Below the pieces are notes generated by a model. The model was not told where the DNA came from. It saw only the letters and a list, made by a program, of their open reading frames with translations, and did no database searches. Shown here in pieces: positions 7,323-18,562 of a stretch of DNA of 40,799 nucleotides. The DNA lies in assembly GCF_010499455.1 (NCBI RefSeq), contig NZ_JAAGOH010000037.1, positions 1 through 40,799 of the forward strand, written 5' to 3'. The number at the start of each line of letters is the position of its first letter. The first letter of the stretch is position 1. A program made the position numbers and the translations under genes. This DNA is from Ideonella livida (GTDB lineage: Bacteria > Pseudomonadota > Gammaproteobacteria > Burkholderiales > Burkholderiaceae_C).

Positions 7323-10031
7323 TCAGTGGGCCGGGCCGTCGGCCAGCAGGGCGGCCAGTTCGGCCTGCCAGGCCGCCAAGGCGGCGCCGCGCAGCAGGGG
7401 GCCTTGCAGCGGGCTGGGGGCCGCGCCCTCGGGGGCCGGCACCGTCGGGGCGGCCAGCTGGCTGCGGCGGGCCATCAGGCTGCCCTGGGGCAGCAGTTGC
7501 CAAGCCGGCACCTCGCGCTGGGTGCGGCCCGGGCGCACACGCTGCAGGCGGCGGGCCAGCACGGCGGGCTGCCAAGGGCTGTCCAGGTGCACCACCAAGG
7601 CGCGCGAGAGCTGCACGCCAATGCGCTGCTCGCTGCCTTCCACGCCATCGGCCAGCAGCAGCAGGCGGGCTTCAGGGGCCTCGCGGAAGCTGCGCAGGGC
7701 CTGATCGATCAGGCGCGGCGAGGCGGCCGTGGGCAGGGTCTCCACCGGCAGGCCCACGGCCTGCAGGGCCTGGGCCAGGGCGGGCAGGCCCTCGGCGTCT
7801 TCGCTGAACAGCACCACACGCTGCACGCCATCGGCCAAGGCCGGGGCCAGCAGCGCCGGCAGGCCGGCCACGCTGGCGGCGCGGGCCTGGGCCCACAGGG
7901 CCTGCACGCCGCGGCGCAGGGCCAGCTGCTCGCTGTCGGCCAGGTAGCCGCTGCGTTGCCAGCGGGCCAGGCGCTGGGCCAGCTCGGCGCGCAAGGCGGC
8001 CTGCGGCGCGGGGTCCGCGGCAGGCACTTCACGCACTTGCGGCGCCCAGGCGGGCCACTGCTCGGCCACGTCGGCAAAGCGGCGGGCCAGCACCAGCGGG
8101 GCCAGGGCGGCGGCGTCACCGCTGTCGGCCCAGTCCGCCAGGGCGCCCTGGCGCAGCGTGTCCACCGCGGCCAGCAGGGCGGTGGTTTCGGGCGCAATGG
8201 CGGCCAGATCGCCGCTCAGGCGGTCGGCGTCGGCCAGCACCCACAGCCAGGGGGCGGCCTGCGCCGCCTCGGCCTGGGCGGGGGCCGCATCCAGGCCCGC
8301 GCGCTGGTCCAGCACCAGGATCTCGGTGCCGACGGGTACGGCCGCGCCGGGCTCCAGCAGGGTCAGGGCCGGCCACGCCGCCGGGGTGGCGGCCTCGGGG
8401 GCGGCCTCACCGTCCACCACATGCGGATGCAGGCCTTCGACCGGGGCGGGCGCCGCGTCGGCGGCAGGGGCCGGGGCCAGCGGCTCGGCCGCTGCCACGG
8501 CGGCCCAGGCCGCCAACCAGGCGGGCTGCTGCGCCGCTGGGGCCAGCACCACCGGCGCCGCGGCGCCAAAGTGGCGCATCACCACGCGGGCGGCCAGCAG
8601 CAGCTCGGCCTCGGGGGCCAGGGCGGCCTCGTCGGCCAGCACGCAACGGCCGACGCAGGCGGCATAGAAGGCGCCTTCGAGCTGGCAGGTGCGCCACGCG
8701 GCCAGCAGGCTGCCGGCGGGCTGGGCGGCGGGCTCCAGGCCTTGCGGGTAGAGCGCTTCCAGGTGGGCGATGCGGCCCAGCAGGTCACCGTAACGGGTGA
8801 GGTGCTGCCAGACGGCCTCCTCGACCTGCACCGGATGGCCGGTGCGCTGGGCCGTGGCCAGCAGTTCGCTGAGCTCGTCCACGCTGGACAGGGCCAGGCC
8901 TACGCCGGGGGCGTCGGGCGCAGCGTCGCGCAGGCGCCAGCGGTTGACGGCCTGGGCCAGGGTGCTGGGGCAGCGGCTGCCCGCCAGCCAGCGCAGCTGG
9001 CGGCGCAGGCCCACTTCGGCCAGCTGGAGCTGGCTGTGCTCGGGCACCGGCGGGGCCACCGGGGCGGGCGGTTCGGCCGGGGCCTCGGCATGGGCCGGTG
9101 CGCCCACCGCCTCGGCCTGCGCAGGGGCGGCCAAGGCGACCTCGGCCTGCGCAGGCGTCTGCGCCGCGTGGTCCACCGAGTTGTCCACAGGCGATGCCAC
9201 GGCCAGGTCGGCAGGCAGGTCGGCAGGCAGCGCTGCAGAAACCTCGGCGGGGGTGGCGACCACAGCCTCGGCCTCGGCAGGTGCCTCAGCCGGCGTGTCG
9301 GCCACCGGCAGCGGGGCGGCGGTGGGCAGGGGGGCCGGAGCGGTCTCGGCCGGGGCGGTCTCGGCCGGGGCCGGGGCGCTGCGACGGCGCGAGCGGGCCG
9401 CCGGACGGGCCGGGGCCTCTGCCCCTGCGGACGGCGCCGGGGGGGCGTCGGTGGCGGGTGCGGCCTCGGCGCCAGCCTCGACCGCCACGGGGGCGGGGGC
9501 CACCGGTTCGGCGCGCTTCTTGGGGGCCGACTTGCCTGGGGCGGTGGCCTTGGCCGCGGGCTTGGCGGCCGGTTTGGCCGCAGGCTTGGCGGCCGCCTTG
9601 TCCGTGGCCTGCGCCACGGGCACCTCGGGCACCTCGGCCGCCTTCAAGACGGGGGCAGGCTGCTCCGGCATGGCGTCGGCCGCCGGCACGCTCACCGGGG
9701 TGGGGGCACTACGGCGGGGCCGGGGGGCGCCGGCACGGCTGGCGCCAAAGTCAATGGGGGGCGCACCGGTCTCGGTGGCCCAGGTGGTGGTGGGCTGCGG
9801 GCCAGCGGGCTCGGCCGGCGCCAGGTCGGCCACCGGGGCACGGGCGGCGGCGCGCTTGCGGCCGGGCGCGGCGGCGGCCGGGGCCTCGTCCTGGGCCGCG
9901 GGGCTGCGGCGGCGGCTGGGCTTGGGTGCCGGGGTGTCGGCCCCGGCCGGGGCCGTGGTCTCCAGGGTGTCGGCGGCAGGGGCGGTCGTCGCGTCGGCCG
10001 GGCGGGCGCTGCGGCGGGTGGAAGTCGCCAT
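7323..10031 (-). CDS. SNF2-helicase-like protein lacking ATPase motifs, with long Ala/Pro-rich N-terminus
   Basis: 902 residues. Residues 1 to about 330 are low-complexity Ala/Pro with basic patches (RRSARP, SRRRSP, PRRSAP, SRRRSAP) and PAAK repeats, as in DNA- or RNA-binding tails. The remainder follows the layout of a SNF2-family protein: EGAFYAACVGRCVLADE at about 455-470 is where LLADEMGLGKT should follow, but it continues AALAPEAEL with no Walker A. WVLADADRL near 600 occupies the DEAH position without the acidic box. The C-terminal helicase half is better kept: VVLFSEDAEGL near 740, RALVVHLDSPWQPA and RRLQRVRPGRTQ near 810-835. It is probably a pseudo-ATPase; function is unknown. ATG 10031 is preferred over upstream in-frame starts because the extra residues look non-conserved. 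Confidence 0.75.
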   Translation of the reverse strand: MATSTRRSARPADATTAPAADTLETTAPAGADTPAPKPSRRRSPAAQDEAPAAAAPGRKRAAARAPVADLAPAEPAGPQPTTTWATETGAPPIDFGASRAGAPRPRRSAPTPVSVPAADAMPEQPAPVLKAAEVPEVPVAQATDKAAAKPAAKPAAKPAAKATAPGKSAPKKRAEPVAPAPVAVEAGAEAAPATDAPPAPSAGAEAPARPAARSRRRSAPAPAETAPAETAPAPLPTAAPLPVADTPAEAPAEAEAVVATPAEVSAALPADLPADLAVASPVDNSVDHAAQTPAQAEVALAAPAQAEAVGAPAHAEAPAEPPAPVAPPVPEHSQLQLAEVGLRRQLRWLAGSRCPSTLAQAVNRWRLRDAAPDAPGVGLALSSVDELSELLATAQRTGHPVQVEEAVWQHLTRYGDLLGRIAHLEALYPQGLEPAAQPAGSLLAAWRTCQLEGAFYAACVGRCVLADEAALAPEAELLLAARVVMRHFGAAAPVVLAPAAQQPAWLAAWAAVAAAEPLAPAPAADAAPAPVEGLHPHVVDGEAAPEAATPAAWPALTLLEPGAAVPVGTEILVLDQRAGLDAAPAQAEAAQAAPWLWVLADADRLSGDLAAIAPETTALLAAVDTLRQGALADWADSGDAAALAPLVLARRFADVAEQWPAWAPQVREVPAADPAPQAALRAELAQRLARWQRSGYLADSEQLALRRGVQALWAQARAASVAGLPALLAPALADGVQRVVLFSEDAEGLPALAQALQAVGLPVETLPTAASPRLIDQALRSFREAPEARLLLLADGVEGSEQRIGVQLSRALVVHLDSPWQPAVLARRLQRVRPGRTQREVPAWQLLPQGSLMARRSQLAAPTVPAPEGAAPSPLQGPLLRGAALAAWQAELAALLADGPAH

Positions 10032-10207
10032 GGGGCGAATCACTTTCGGTGAAGTTGGCAGGGAGGATCCACAGGCCGGGCAGGGCCAGCGGCAGGGTGG
10101 ATCCGGCGGGTGCGGGGCGCGGGGCGCCGCCACACGGGGTTCAAGGGCGGCCGGCGGCCGGCACCGGTGAGGTCCGGCACCGCCTGGCCCGGCGCACCCC
10201 GGGAGAA

Positions 10208-10825
10208 TCAGCGGCCGGTGCCGCGGTGGTGGGCGTGGATGCGGCGCAGGTCTTCGGCCAGGGCCTGGGCCGCAGCCTGCAGCGCGTCCGCGTCAGGGGG
10301 ATGGGTCTGGCGGGCCTCCCAGCCGGACTCGGTGCCAAAGTGGTTGAGCACCTCGAACAGCGGCGGCTGGGCCACCAGCAGGGGGGCCCAGGCTTCGGCG
10401 TCCAGGGCCATGGCCATCTGGTAGCCCTCGCACCAGTCGTCCAGGATCAGCCGGCCCGGGCCGGCCTCGGCGTGCTCCTCCAGCAGCAGGGGCTCATAGT
10501 CCTGCCCGCGCTGCAGGGCCTGGCCGATGGCCTCCCACTGGCGCAGCAGCAGGGTGAGCAGGGCGTCCAGGCGCTGGGGGTCGGCAAAGCCGGGCTCCTG
10601 GCGGCCGTGCTCGGCATCCCAGATCCAGCGCAAGGCATCCACCGGCAGCACGGCACGCGGGGCGCTGTGCAGGGCGCAGAAGAAGCCGTCGATGGCCGAG
10701 GGGCTCATGGGGCAGTCCAGGCCGTTGTCCTCGTCGAGGAGGGCGTCCAGGAGCTGCTCGACCTCGGCGGCGTTCCAGAACGGCTGGGCCGGGGTGTTCT
10801 CGGGGAGGGCGTCGTGGGCGCTCAT
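10208..10825 (-). CDS. UPF0149 (YecA/YgfB-like) family protein
   Basis: 205 residues of the UPF0149 family, whose members are small helical proteins, some with a C-terminal SEC-C zinc motif that is absent here. Visible family features are LDALLDEDNGLDCPMSPSAI followed by DGFFCAL near the N-terminus and DDWCEGYQMAM near residue 140. Molecular role is not established from sequence. The start at 10825 is 4 nt after the tgt stop codon, so the gene is almost certainly co-transcribed and perhaps translationally coupled with tgt. The 176 bp between this gene and the SNF2-like gene holds GC-rich inverted repeats only. Confidence 0.85.
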   Translation of the reverse strand: MSAHDALPENTPAQPFWNAAEVEQLLDALLDEDNGLDCPMSPSAIDGFFCALHSAPRAVLPVDALRWIWDAEHGRQEPGFADPQRLDALLTLLLRQWEAIGQALQRGQDYEPLLLEEHAEAGPGRLILDDWCEGYQMAMALDAEAWAPLLVAQPPLFEVLNHFGTESGWEARQTHPPDADALQAAAQALAEDLRRIHAHHRGTGR

Positions 10826-10829
10826 GACT

Positions 10830-13149
<2,320 letters not shown>

Positions 13150-13153
<4 letters not shown>

Positions 13154-14202
13154 GCCTGCGCCCCGGCCTCGTCACCGGCGCGGGGCGGCCGCAGGGCCAG
13201 GCCGCACAGCGCCCGCAGCGCCGCCCAGGCCAGCAGGCCGCCGCACAGGGCGGCGAGCGCCAGTTCCACGCGGCTGCGCTGGCGCAGCGTGTCGTGGGCC
13301 GCGCGGTCGCGCAGCGCCAGCACGCTGCCGATCTGCCGGCCGCTGTAGTCCACCAGTGGCTGCACCGCCAAGGCATGCCGGCGACCGTCGAGCTGGAGCT
13401 CCGTCTGCTCATGCCCGAGCCCCGGCGGCAGGCGCTCCTCACGCAGCAGGCGGCCGAACAGGGCGGTGTCGGTGGCCGCGGCCAGGGTCAGGTCACCGAC
13501 CGTGACCTGGAGGCCGCCAGGGGCGGGGTCCAGACCGCTGAGCGCCCGGCTGACGACCACGGCCACCTCGGCATTGGTGGTGGTGCGGATGTCTTCCAGC
13601 AGGGGCAGCAGGTCCACACCCACCTCGGCGGTGCCGACGACCTGCCCCGCCTCACGCAGCACGGCCACGCCACGCACCCCGACGATGCCGCTCACCCCCA
13701 CCTCCACCCCGGACTGGGGCTGGCCGCTGCGGCGTGCGGCCAGCACCATGGGGCGCGCGGCGGCGATGTCATCCACGGGGGCGTCCTGCCGGTGCATGCG
13801 CAGCAGGTAACGCAGGTCAGCGGTGTGGAAGCCCAAGACGCTGACCCCCGCCTGGGTGCTCAGGTAGTCGTAGGTGGCTTGGGTCTGGGCCTGCAGGGCG
13901 GCGCGGTCACCACGCCGCAGCAGGGGAGCCAGCGCCGGCTGCCGGGCGAGCGCCTCGGCCTGCCCCAGGGCAAACCGGGCCGCGCGCTCCATCGACACGC
14001 TCAGGGCCCGGTCGATGGCCGCCATCTCGGTGCGGCGATCCTGCGCCTGCAGCGCGTCCAGGGCGCGGTGGGCCAGCAGCAGCATCAGCCCCAGGGTCAG
14101 GGCCATGACGGCCCCGGCGGCGCGCAGGGCGTGCCGGGTGATCCGGCGGGAGTCGACGGGGGTCGGCGCGATGACGGCGTGTTCAGGGGTGGAGGCGTTC
14201 AT
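13150..14202 (-). CDS. Membrane-anchored dCache sensor protein without output domain
   Basis: 350 residues from ATG 14202 (a TTG at 14286 would add 28 residues with no clear benefit). Membrane segment at about 28-46, a periplasmic region of about 260 residues, and a second membrane segment near 311-335 with only a short cytoplasmic tail. The periplasmic part resembles the dCache_3 type of double Cache domain: SVLGFHTADLRYLLRMHRQD (120-140), then VDDI, ARPMV, SGVEVGVSGIVGVRGVAVL (164-182) and VGTAEVGVDLLPLL (188-201). Such domains normally feed histidine kinases or chemoreceptors; no kinase, HAMP or methyl-accepting region is present here. The stop overlaps the start of the ion channel gene, so the two products probably work together. 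Confidence 0.85.
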
Positions 14203-14330
14203 CCGGCAAGGCAGGCGTTGGCGGCGGGGGATGGCCCTGGGGCCACCTTGCCATGCTGCCAGCACCAGAGGTTGCGCCTGTGACAAAGTGCCACCGGCGC
14301 GGTGCGGCCGCCACCAGCGCCGCAGGCGCC

Positions 14331-14708
14331 TTACTTCAGGCTCAGGATCCAGTTCACCAGCTTGCCGGCGTCGGCTTCGGTGATGGCGACCTTGTTGGGC
14401 GGCATGGCCAGGCCGCTGACCTTGCCCTTCCAGTGGCTCTCATAGGGGTTGGAGCCGGCCAGCACGGTGGCGGTCAGGGTCTTGGCGGCACCCTTCTGGC
14501 CGGCGTACTTGGCGGCCACATCCTTCCAGGCCGGGCCGATGGGGGCCAGGCCGTCCGGGCCCTTGGCGCCGGGCTCGATGTGGTGGCAGGTGAAGCAGCC
14601 GCTGGTGTTGGCCAGCTTGACCATGGCCTCGTCGGCGGCGCCGGCGGCCAGGGCCGGGGCGGCGGCAGTGGCCAGGGCCAGCAGGGCGATGCGGGAAAGG
14701 GACGACAT
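14331..14708 (-). CDS. Class I c-type cytochrome (c551/c552-like)
   Basis: 125 residues. A signal peptide (about 1-22, ending ALA-AG) is followed by the haem site CFTCH near residue 38, a [18 protein letters not shown] segment, and the axial methionine region GLAMPPN. This is the layout of small periplasmic electron carriers of the c551/c552 kind. Start ATG 14708 has AGGAG seven nt upstream. An FNR-type palindrome lies 66-79 nt upstream. It is transcribed in the same direction as the dCache and ion channel genes downstream, with about 128 bp between. Confidence 0.93.
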   Translation of the reverse strand: MSSLSRIALLALATAAAPALAAGAADEAMVKLANTSGCFTCHHIEPGAKGPDGLAPIGPAWKDVAAKYAGQKGAAKTLTATVLAGSNPYESHWKGKVSGLAMPPNKVAITEADAGKLVNWILSLK

Positions 14709-15894
14709 GACGATCTCCTGTGCGGGTTGCAGTGGGTCTGTCGTCGATGATGGAAAGCTGCGCCGGACGAAAGTTGAGGCACATCAAGGCCGCGGGAGCT
14801 TTCGCCAGGATGGAGCAGCCGCCCGCGCAGGTGTCGCGCGCCGGCGACCCCGGCTGTTGCAGGCTGGAGCAGGCGTGGCGGTAGAGCGCCATCACCTGGC
14901 CATGGCCGGCCAGGGCGCTGACCAACATCATCAGCGTGCTCTTGGGCAGGTGGAAGTTGGTGACCAGCCGGTCCACCACCCGGAATTCAAAGCCGGGGGT
15001 GATGAAGATGTCGGTCTCACCGCTGCGCGCCTGGCGCAGCGGGGTCTCGCCGGCCTGCGCGGCCTGCCAGGCGGCCGATTCCAGCGCCCGCAGCGTGGTG
15101 GTGCCCACCGAGGTGACGCGGCCCCCGGCGGCGCGGGTGGCGGCAATGGCGTCCACCGTGGCCTGCGGCACCTCGTACCACTCGCTGTGCATCTTGTGCT
15201 CGGCCAGGTTCTCGGTGCGCACCGGCTGGAAGGTGCCCGCCCCCACGTGCAGGGTGACGCGGGCGGTGGCCACGCCGCGCGCGGCCAGGGCCGCCAGCAG
15301 CGGCTCGTCAAAGTGCAGGGCTGCGGTGGGCGCGGCCACGGCGCCCAGCCGGCTGGCGAAGACGGTCTGGTAGCGGCGCTCGTCCTCGGCCTCGTCGGCA
15401 TGGGTGATGTAGGGCGGCAGCGGCACATGGCCGTGGGCCTCGATCAGGGCGAAGGCATCGCCGTCGACACGCAGGTGGAACAGCGAGCCGTCCGGGCCAC
15501 CGCGGCCCAGCACCTCGGCCTCGAAGCCGGCGCCGCGGTCGGTGCCCAGGCGGATGCAGGCACCGGGCTTGGGCGACTTGCTGGCGCGCACATGGGCCAG
15601 CAGCTCGCACGGTGCGCCCTGGGCGGCGGGCAGCACACGCTCCACCAGGGCTTCCACCGCCCCGCCAGTGGCCTTTTCGCCATGCAGGCGGGCCTTGAGC
15701 ACCTTGGTGTCGTTGAACACCAGCAGGTCCCCCGGCGACAGCAGCTGGGGCAGGTCACGGAACACCCGGTCCACCGGCGCCGCGCCGCGGCCATCCAGCA
15801 GCCTGGAGGCGCTGCGCTCAGCAGCGGGATGCTGGGCGATGAGTTCCGGCGGCAGCTCGAAGTCGAAGTCGGCCAGGGTGTAGGTGCGGGACAT
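14440..15894 (-). CDS. queA: S-adenosylmethionine:tRNA ribosyltransferase-isomerase, C-terminus lost and replaced by read-through
   Basis: Builds the epoxyqueuosine cyclopentane ring on tRNA. Residues 1-341 are a good Que[60 protein letters not shown], and [20 protein letters not shown]. After MALYRHA (ends 14872) the invariant YRFFSYGDAM tail is missing in all frames. The frame instead runs on for 143 codons of arginine- and proline-rich sequence into the cytochrome c gene, overlapping it by 269 bp. The break sits exactly where three genes unrelated to queuosine begin, suggesting a rearrangement that clipped queA. It may be inactive. Start ATG 15894 gives the expected N-terminus [12 protein letters not shown]. 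Confidence 0.85.
   Translation of the reverse strand: MSRTYTLADFDFELPPELIAQHPAAERSASRLLDGRGAAPVDRVFRDLPQLLSPGDLLVFNDTKVLKARLHGEKATGGAVEALVERVLPAAQGAPCELLAHVRASKSPKPGACIRLGTDRGAGFEAEVLGRGGPDGSLFHLRVDGDAFALIEAHGHVPLPPYITHADEAEDERRYQTVFASRLGAVAAPTAALHFDEPLLAALAARGVATARVTLHVGAGTFQPVRTENLAEHKMHSEWYEVPQATVDAIAATRAAGGRVTSVGTTTLRALESAAWQAAQAGETPLRQARSGETDIFITPGFEFRVVDRLVTNFHLPKSTLMMLVSALAGHGQVMALYRHACSSLQQPGSPARDTCAGGCSILAKAPAALMCLNFRPAQLSIIDDRPTATRTGDRHVVPFPHRPAGPGHCRRPGPGRRRRRRGHGQAGQHQRLLHLPPHRARRQGPGRPGPHRPGLEGCGRQVRRPEGCRQDPDRHRAGRLQPL
14774..14787 (-). promoter_or_regulatory. FNR/ANR-type site upstream of the cytochrome c gene
   Basis: On the minus strand TTGATGTGCCTCAA matches the FNR consensus TTGAT-N4-ATCAA at nine of ten positions. 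A possible -10 (CATCAT, 14752-14747) lies about 31 bp from the site centre, close to the geometry of a class II FNR-activated promoter (site at -41.5). It suggests oxygen-responsive expression of the cytochrome and possibly of the sensor-channel pair behind it. Confidence 0.55.
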
Positions 15895-16068
15895 GGGCAG
15901 GACGCGGCAGGCGGGGTGGAGCGGTCAGGTGGGGACCGCGGGCGCATGTCCGATGGATCCTGACGGGCGCCAGATTGTTCCATGCCCCCCTGCGGCCCAT
16001 GGCGAGCAGGGACTCGCCCCGGGGCGGCAGCCGCAGGGGCGAGGGCTCAACGCCGGCTCCACAGCGAC

Positions 16069-16209
16069 TCAGCGCGGGGCCTGCGCGGGCGGCACCGCCG
16101 GCGGGGCTGCTCCATCGCTGCGGTCCCAGGCCCAGGCCAGCGCCAGCCCCATGCCCAGCACCAGGCCGACCGACACCACCACACGCACCATCATCCGCAC
16201 CACCGCCAT
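16069..16209 (-). CDS. Possible small single-pass membrane protein
   Basis: 46 codons (ATG 16209, TGA at 16069-16071). The predicted peptide starts MAVVRMMVRVVVSVGLVLG, continues with a hydrophobic run ending LALAWAW, and ends with a Pro/Ala-rich tail. One membrane helix with a basic N-terminus is plausible. It lies in the 482-bp gap between queA and recG, on the queA strand. No family is recognised; it could be chance in GC-rich DNA. The rest of that gap shows no other gene. Confidence 0.35.
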   Translation of the reverse strand: MAVVRMMVRVVVSVGLVLGMGLALAWAWDRSDGAAPPAVPPAQAPR

Positions 16210-16376
16210 GACCTGCCCTGTTCTCCAGCCTGCATCCACTCCACGCCCGGCCTGCCGCGCGCGGGGCGCCGGCCGGGTCTGTGTCCCATTGTCACCCGCC
16301 CCGGGGCGGGCATGACACCGCCCGCCGACCCGTGTGAGGGCGCCAGGCCACGCCCGTCTGTGGACAATGCCTCGCC

Positions 16377-18545
16377 ATGGCCGCCCGCAACGCCCCCACC
16401 GACGCCGCCGCTCCCGCGCCCGCCGCGGCAGCGCCGGCCGCGCCCAAGCTCAGCGCCCCGGCGCGCGCGCTGCAGAAGCTCGGCCTGGACAGCCCCATCG
16501 CCCTGGCCCTGCACCTGCCGCTGCGCTATGAGGACGAGACCCGCCTGACCGCCGTGCGCGACGCCCGGCCCGGGGAGACCGTGCAGGTGGAAGGCCACAT
16601 CCAGCACTGCAAGGTGGAGCTGCGCCCGCGCCGGCAGCTGGTGGCCACCTTGGAGGACAACGCCGGCGACGAGCTGGTGCTGCGCTTCGTGAACTTCTAC
16701 CCCAGCCACCAGAAGACCCTGGCGGCCGGCCAGCGGGTGCGGGTGCGTGGCGAGCTGCGCTCAGGCTTCTGGGGCCGCGAAATGGTGCACCCCACCTTCA
16801 AGGCGGTGCAGGACGACGCCCCGCTGGCCGACGCGCTCACGCCGGTCTACCCGGCCGCCGCCCAGCTGCCTCAGACCTACCTGCGCAAAGCGGTGGCCGC
16901 CGGCCTGTCGCGCGCCGCGCTGCATGAGGTGCTGCCGCCGGGCACCGTGCCCAAGGGCCTGCCGCCACTGCGCGAGGCCCTGAATTTCCTGCACCACCCG
17001 CCGCCCGGCACGCCCCTGTCCACGCTGGAGGACCACAGCCACCCGGCCTGGCAGCGGCTGAAGTTCGAGGAGCTGCTGGCCCAGCAGCTCAGCCAGATGC
17101 AGTCCCGCCGCGAGCGGGCGCGCCTGGCCGCGCCGCGCCTGGTGGCCCGCAGCGGCGCGCTGCGCGACCAGCTGCTGGCCACCCTGCCCTGGGGCCTGAC
17201 CGGGGCGCAGCAGCGGGTGGTCGACGAGATCACCGCCGACCTGGCCGGCGGCCAGCCCATGCACCGCCTGCTGCAGGGCGACGTGGGCGCGGGCAAGACC
17301 GTGGTGGCCGCGCTGGCGGCCTGCGTGGCCATCGACGCCGGCTGGCAGTGCGCGCTGATGGCGCCCACCGAGATCCTGGCCGAGCAGCACTTTGCCAAGC
17401 TGCTGCAGTGGCTGCAGCCCCTGGGGGTGAAGGTGGCCTGGCTCACCGGCAGCCGCAAGGGCAAGGCCCGACGCGAGGCCCTGGCCCAGCTGGCCAGCGG
17501 CGAGGCGGCCCTGGCCGTGGGCACCCACGCCGTGATCCAGGACGATGTGCAGTTCGCCCGCCTGGGCCTGGCCGTGGTGGACGAGCAGCACCGCTTTGGT
17601 GTGGCGCAGCGCCTGGCGCTGCGGCGCAAGCTGCAGGGCGCTGAGGAAGCCGACGGCGCGCCCGGCCCGGCCCTGGAGCCGCACCTGCTGATGATGAGCG
17701 CCACGCCCATCCCCCGCACGCTGGCCATGACCTACTACGCCGACCTGGAGGTCTCCACCATCGACGAGCTGCCCCCAGGGCGCACGCCCATCGTCACCAA
17801 GGTGTTTGCCGAGAGCCGGCGTGAGGAGGTCATCGCCCGCATCCGCGACGAGGTGGCCAAGGGCCGGCAGGTCTACTGGGTGTGCCCGCTGATCGAGGAG
17901 AGCGAGGCCGAGGCGACCCCCGACAGTGGCGGCGGGGGCTGGGGCGGCAAGCCGCTGTCCGAGCTGAGCAACGCCACCGAAACCCACCAGACCCTGAGCG
18001 AGGCGCTGCCCGGCGTGCAGGTGGGCCTGATCCACGGCCGCCTGCCGCCGGCCGAGAAGGCCGCGGTGATGGGCGCCTTCAGCGCCGGCCAGACCGCCGT
18101 GCTGGTGGCCACCACCGTGATCGAGGTGGGCGTGGACGTGCCCAACGCCAGCTTGATGGTGATCGAGCACGCCGAGCGCTTTGGCCTGGCGCAGCTGCAC
18201 CAGCTGCGCGGCCGGGTGGGCCGCGGCGCGGTGGCCAGCGTCTGCGTGCTGCTGTTCTCCACCCCGCTGTCCGAAACCGGCAAGCAGCGCCTGAAGGCCA
18301 TGGCCGAAACCACCGACGGCTTCGAGATCGCCCGGCGCGACCTGGAGATCCGCGGCCCCGGCGAGTTCATGGGCGCCCGCCAGTCGGGCGACGCCCTGTT
18401 GCGCTTTGCCGACCTGGCACAGGACGGCGCCCTGCTGGCCCAGGCCCGCACCCTGGCCCCACAACTGCTGGACCGCCACACCGCCGCCGCCAGCGCCCAG
18501 GTGGCCCGCTGGCTGGGCGCCAAGGCGGAGTTCCTCAAGGCCTGA
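16377..18545 (+). CDS. recG: ATP-dependent DNA helicase RecG
   Basis: Remodels stalled replication forks and branched recombination intermediates. 722 residues. An Ala/Pro-rich tail of about 25 residues precedes the wedge/OB domain (LALHLPLRYEDETRL onward). Helicase motifs are Walker A GDVGAGKT, Ia-like APTEILAEQH, the RecG form of DEAH DEQHRFGVAQR, SATPIPRTLAM, then TTVIEVGVDVPNASLMVIEH and QLHQLRGRVGRG. The C-terminal GPGEFMGARQSG hook is present. TGTGGACAA at 16357 lies just before the start. oxyR follows 17 bp downstream, as in many betaproteobacteria. Confidence 0.98.
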   Translation: MAARNAPTDAAAPAPAAAAPAAPKLSAPARALQKLGLDSPIALALHLPLRYEDETRLTAVRDARPGETVQVEGHIQHCKVELRPRRQLVATLEDNAGDELVLRFVNFYPSHQKTLAAGQRVRVRGELRSGFWGREMVHPTFKAVQDDAPLADALTPVYPAAAQLPQTYLRKAVAAGLSRAALHEVLPPGTVPKGLPPLREALNFLHHPPPGTPLSTLEDHSHPAWQRLKFEELLAQQLSQMQSRRERARLAAPRLVARSGALRDQLLATLPWGLTGAQQRVVDEITADLAGGQPMHRLLQGDVGAGKTVVAALAACVAIDAGWQCALMAPTEILAEQHFAKLLQWLQPLGVKVAWLTGSRKGKARREALAQLASGEAALAVGTHAVIQDDVQFARLGLAVVDEQHRFGVAQRLALRRKLQGAEEADGAPGPALEPHLLMMSATPIPRTLAMTYYADLEVSTIDELPPGRTPIVTKVFAESRREEVIARIRDEVAKGRQVYWVCPLIEESEAEATPDSGGGGWGGKPLSELSNATETHQTLSEALPGVQVGLIHGRLPPAEKAAVMGAFSAGQTAVLVATTVIEVGVDVPNASLMVIEHAERFGLAQLHQLRGRVGRGAVASVCVLLFSTPLSETGKQRLKAMAETTDGFEIARRDLEIRGPGEFMGARQSGDALLRFADLAQDGALLAQARTLAPQLLDRHTAAASAQVARWLGAKAEFLKA

Positions 18546-18562
18546 CGGCCCACAATCCCCCC

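Noticed and set aside
7185-10052. 955-codon plus-strand frame rich in Gly and Arg
   Set aside because: Antisense shadow of the SNF2-like gene, whose repetitive Ala/Pro codons produce a Gly/Arg-rich complement; no domain seen.
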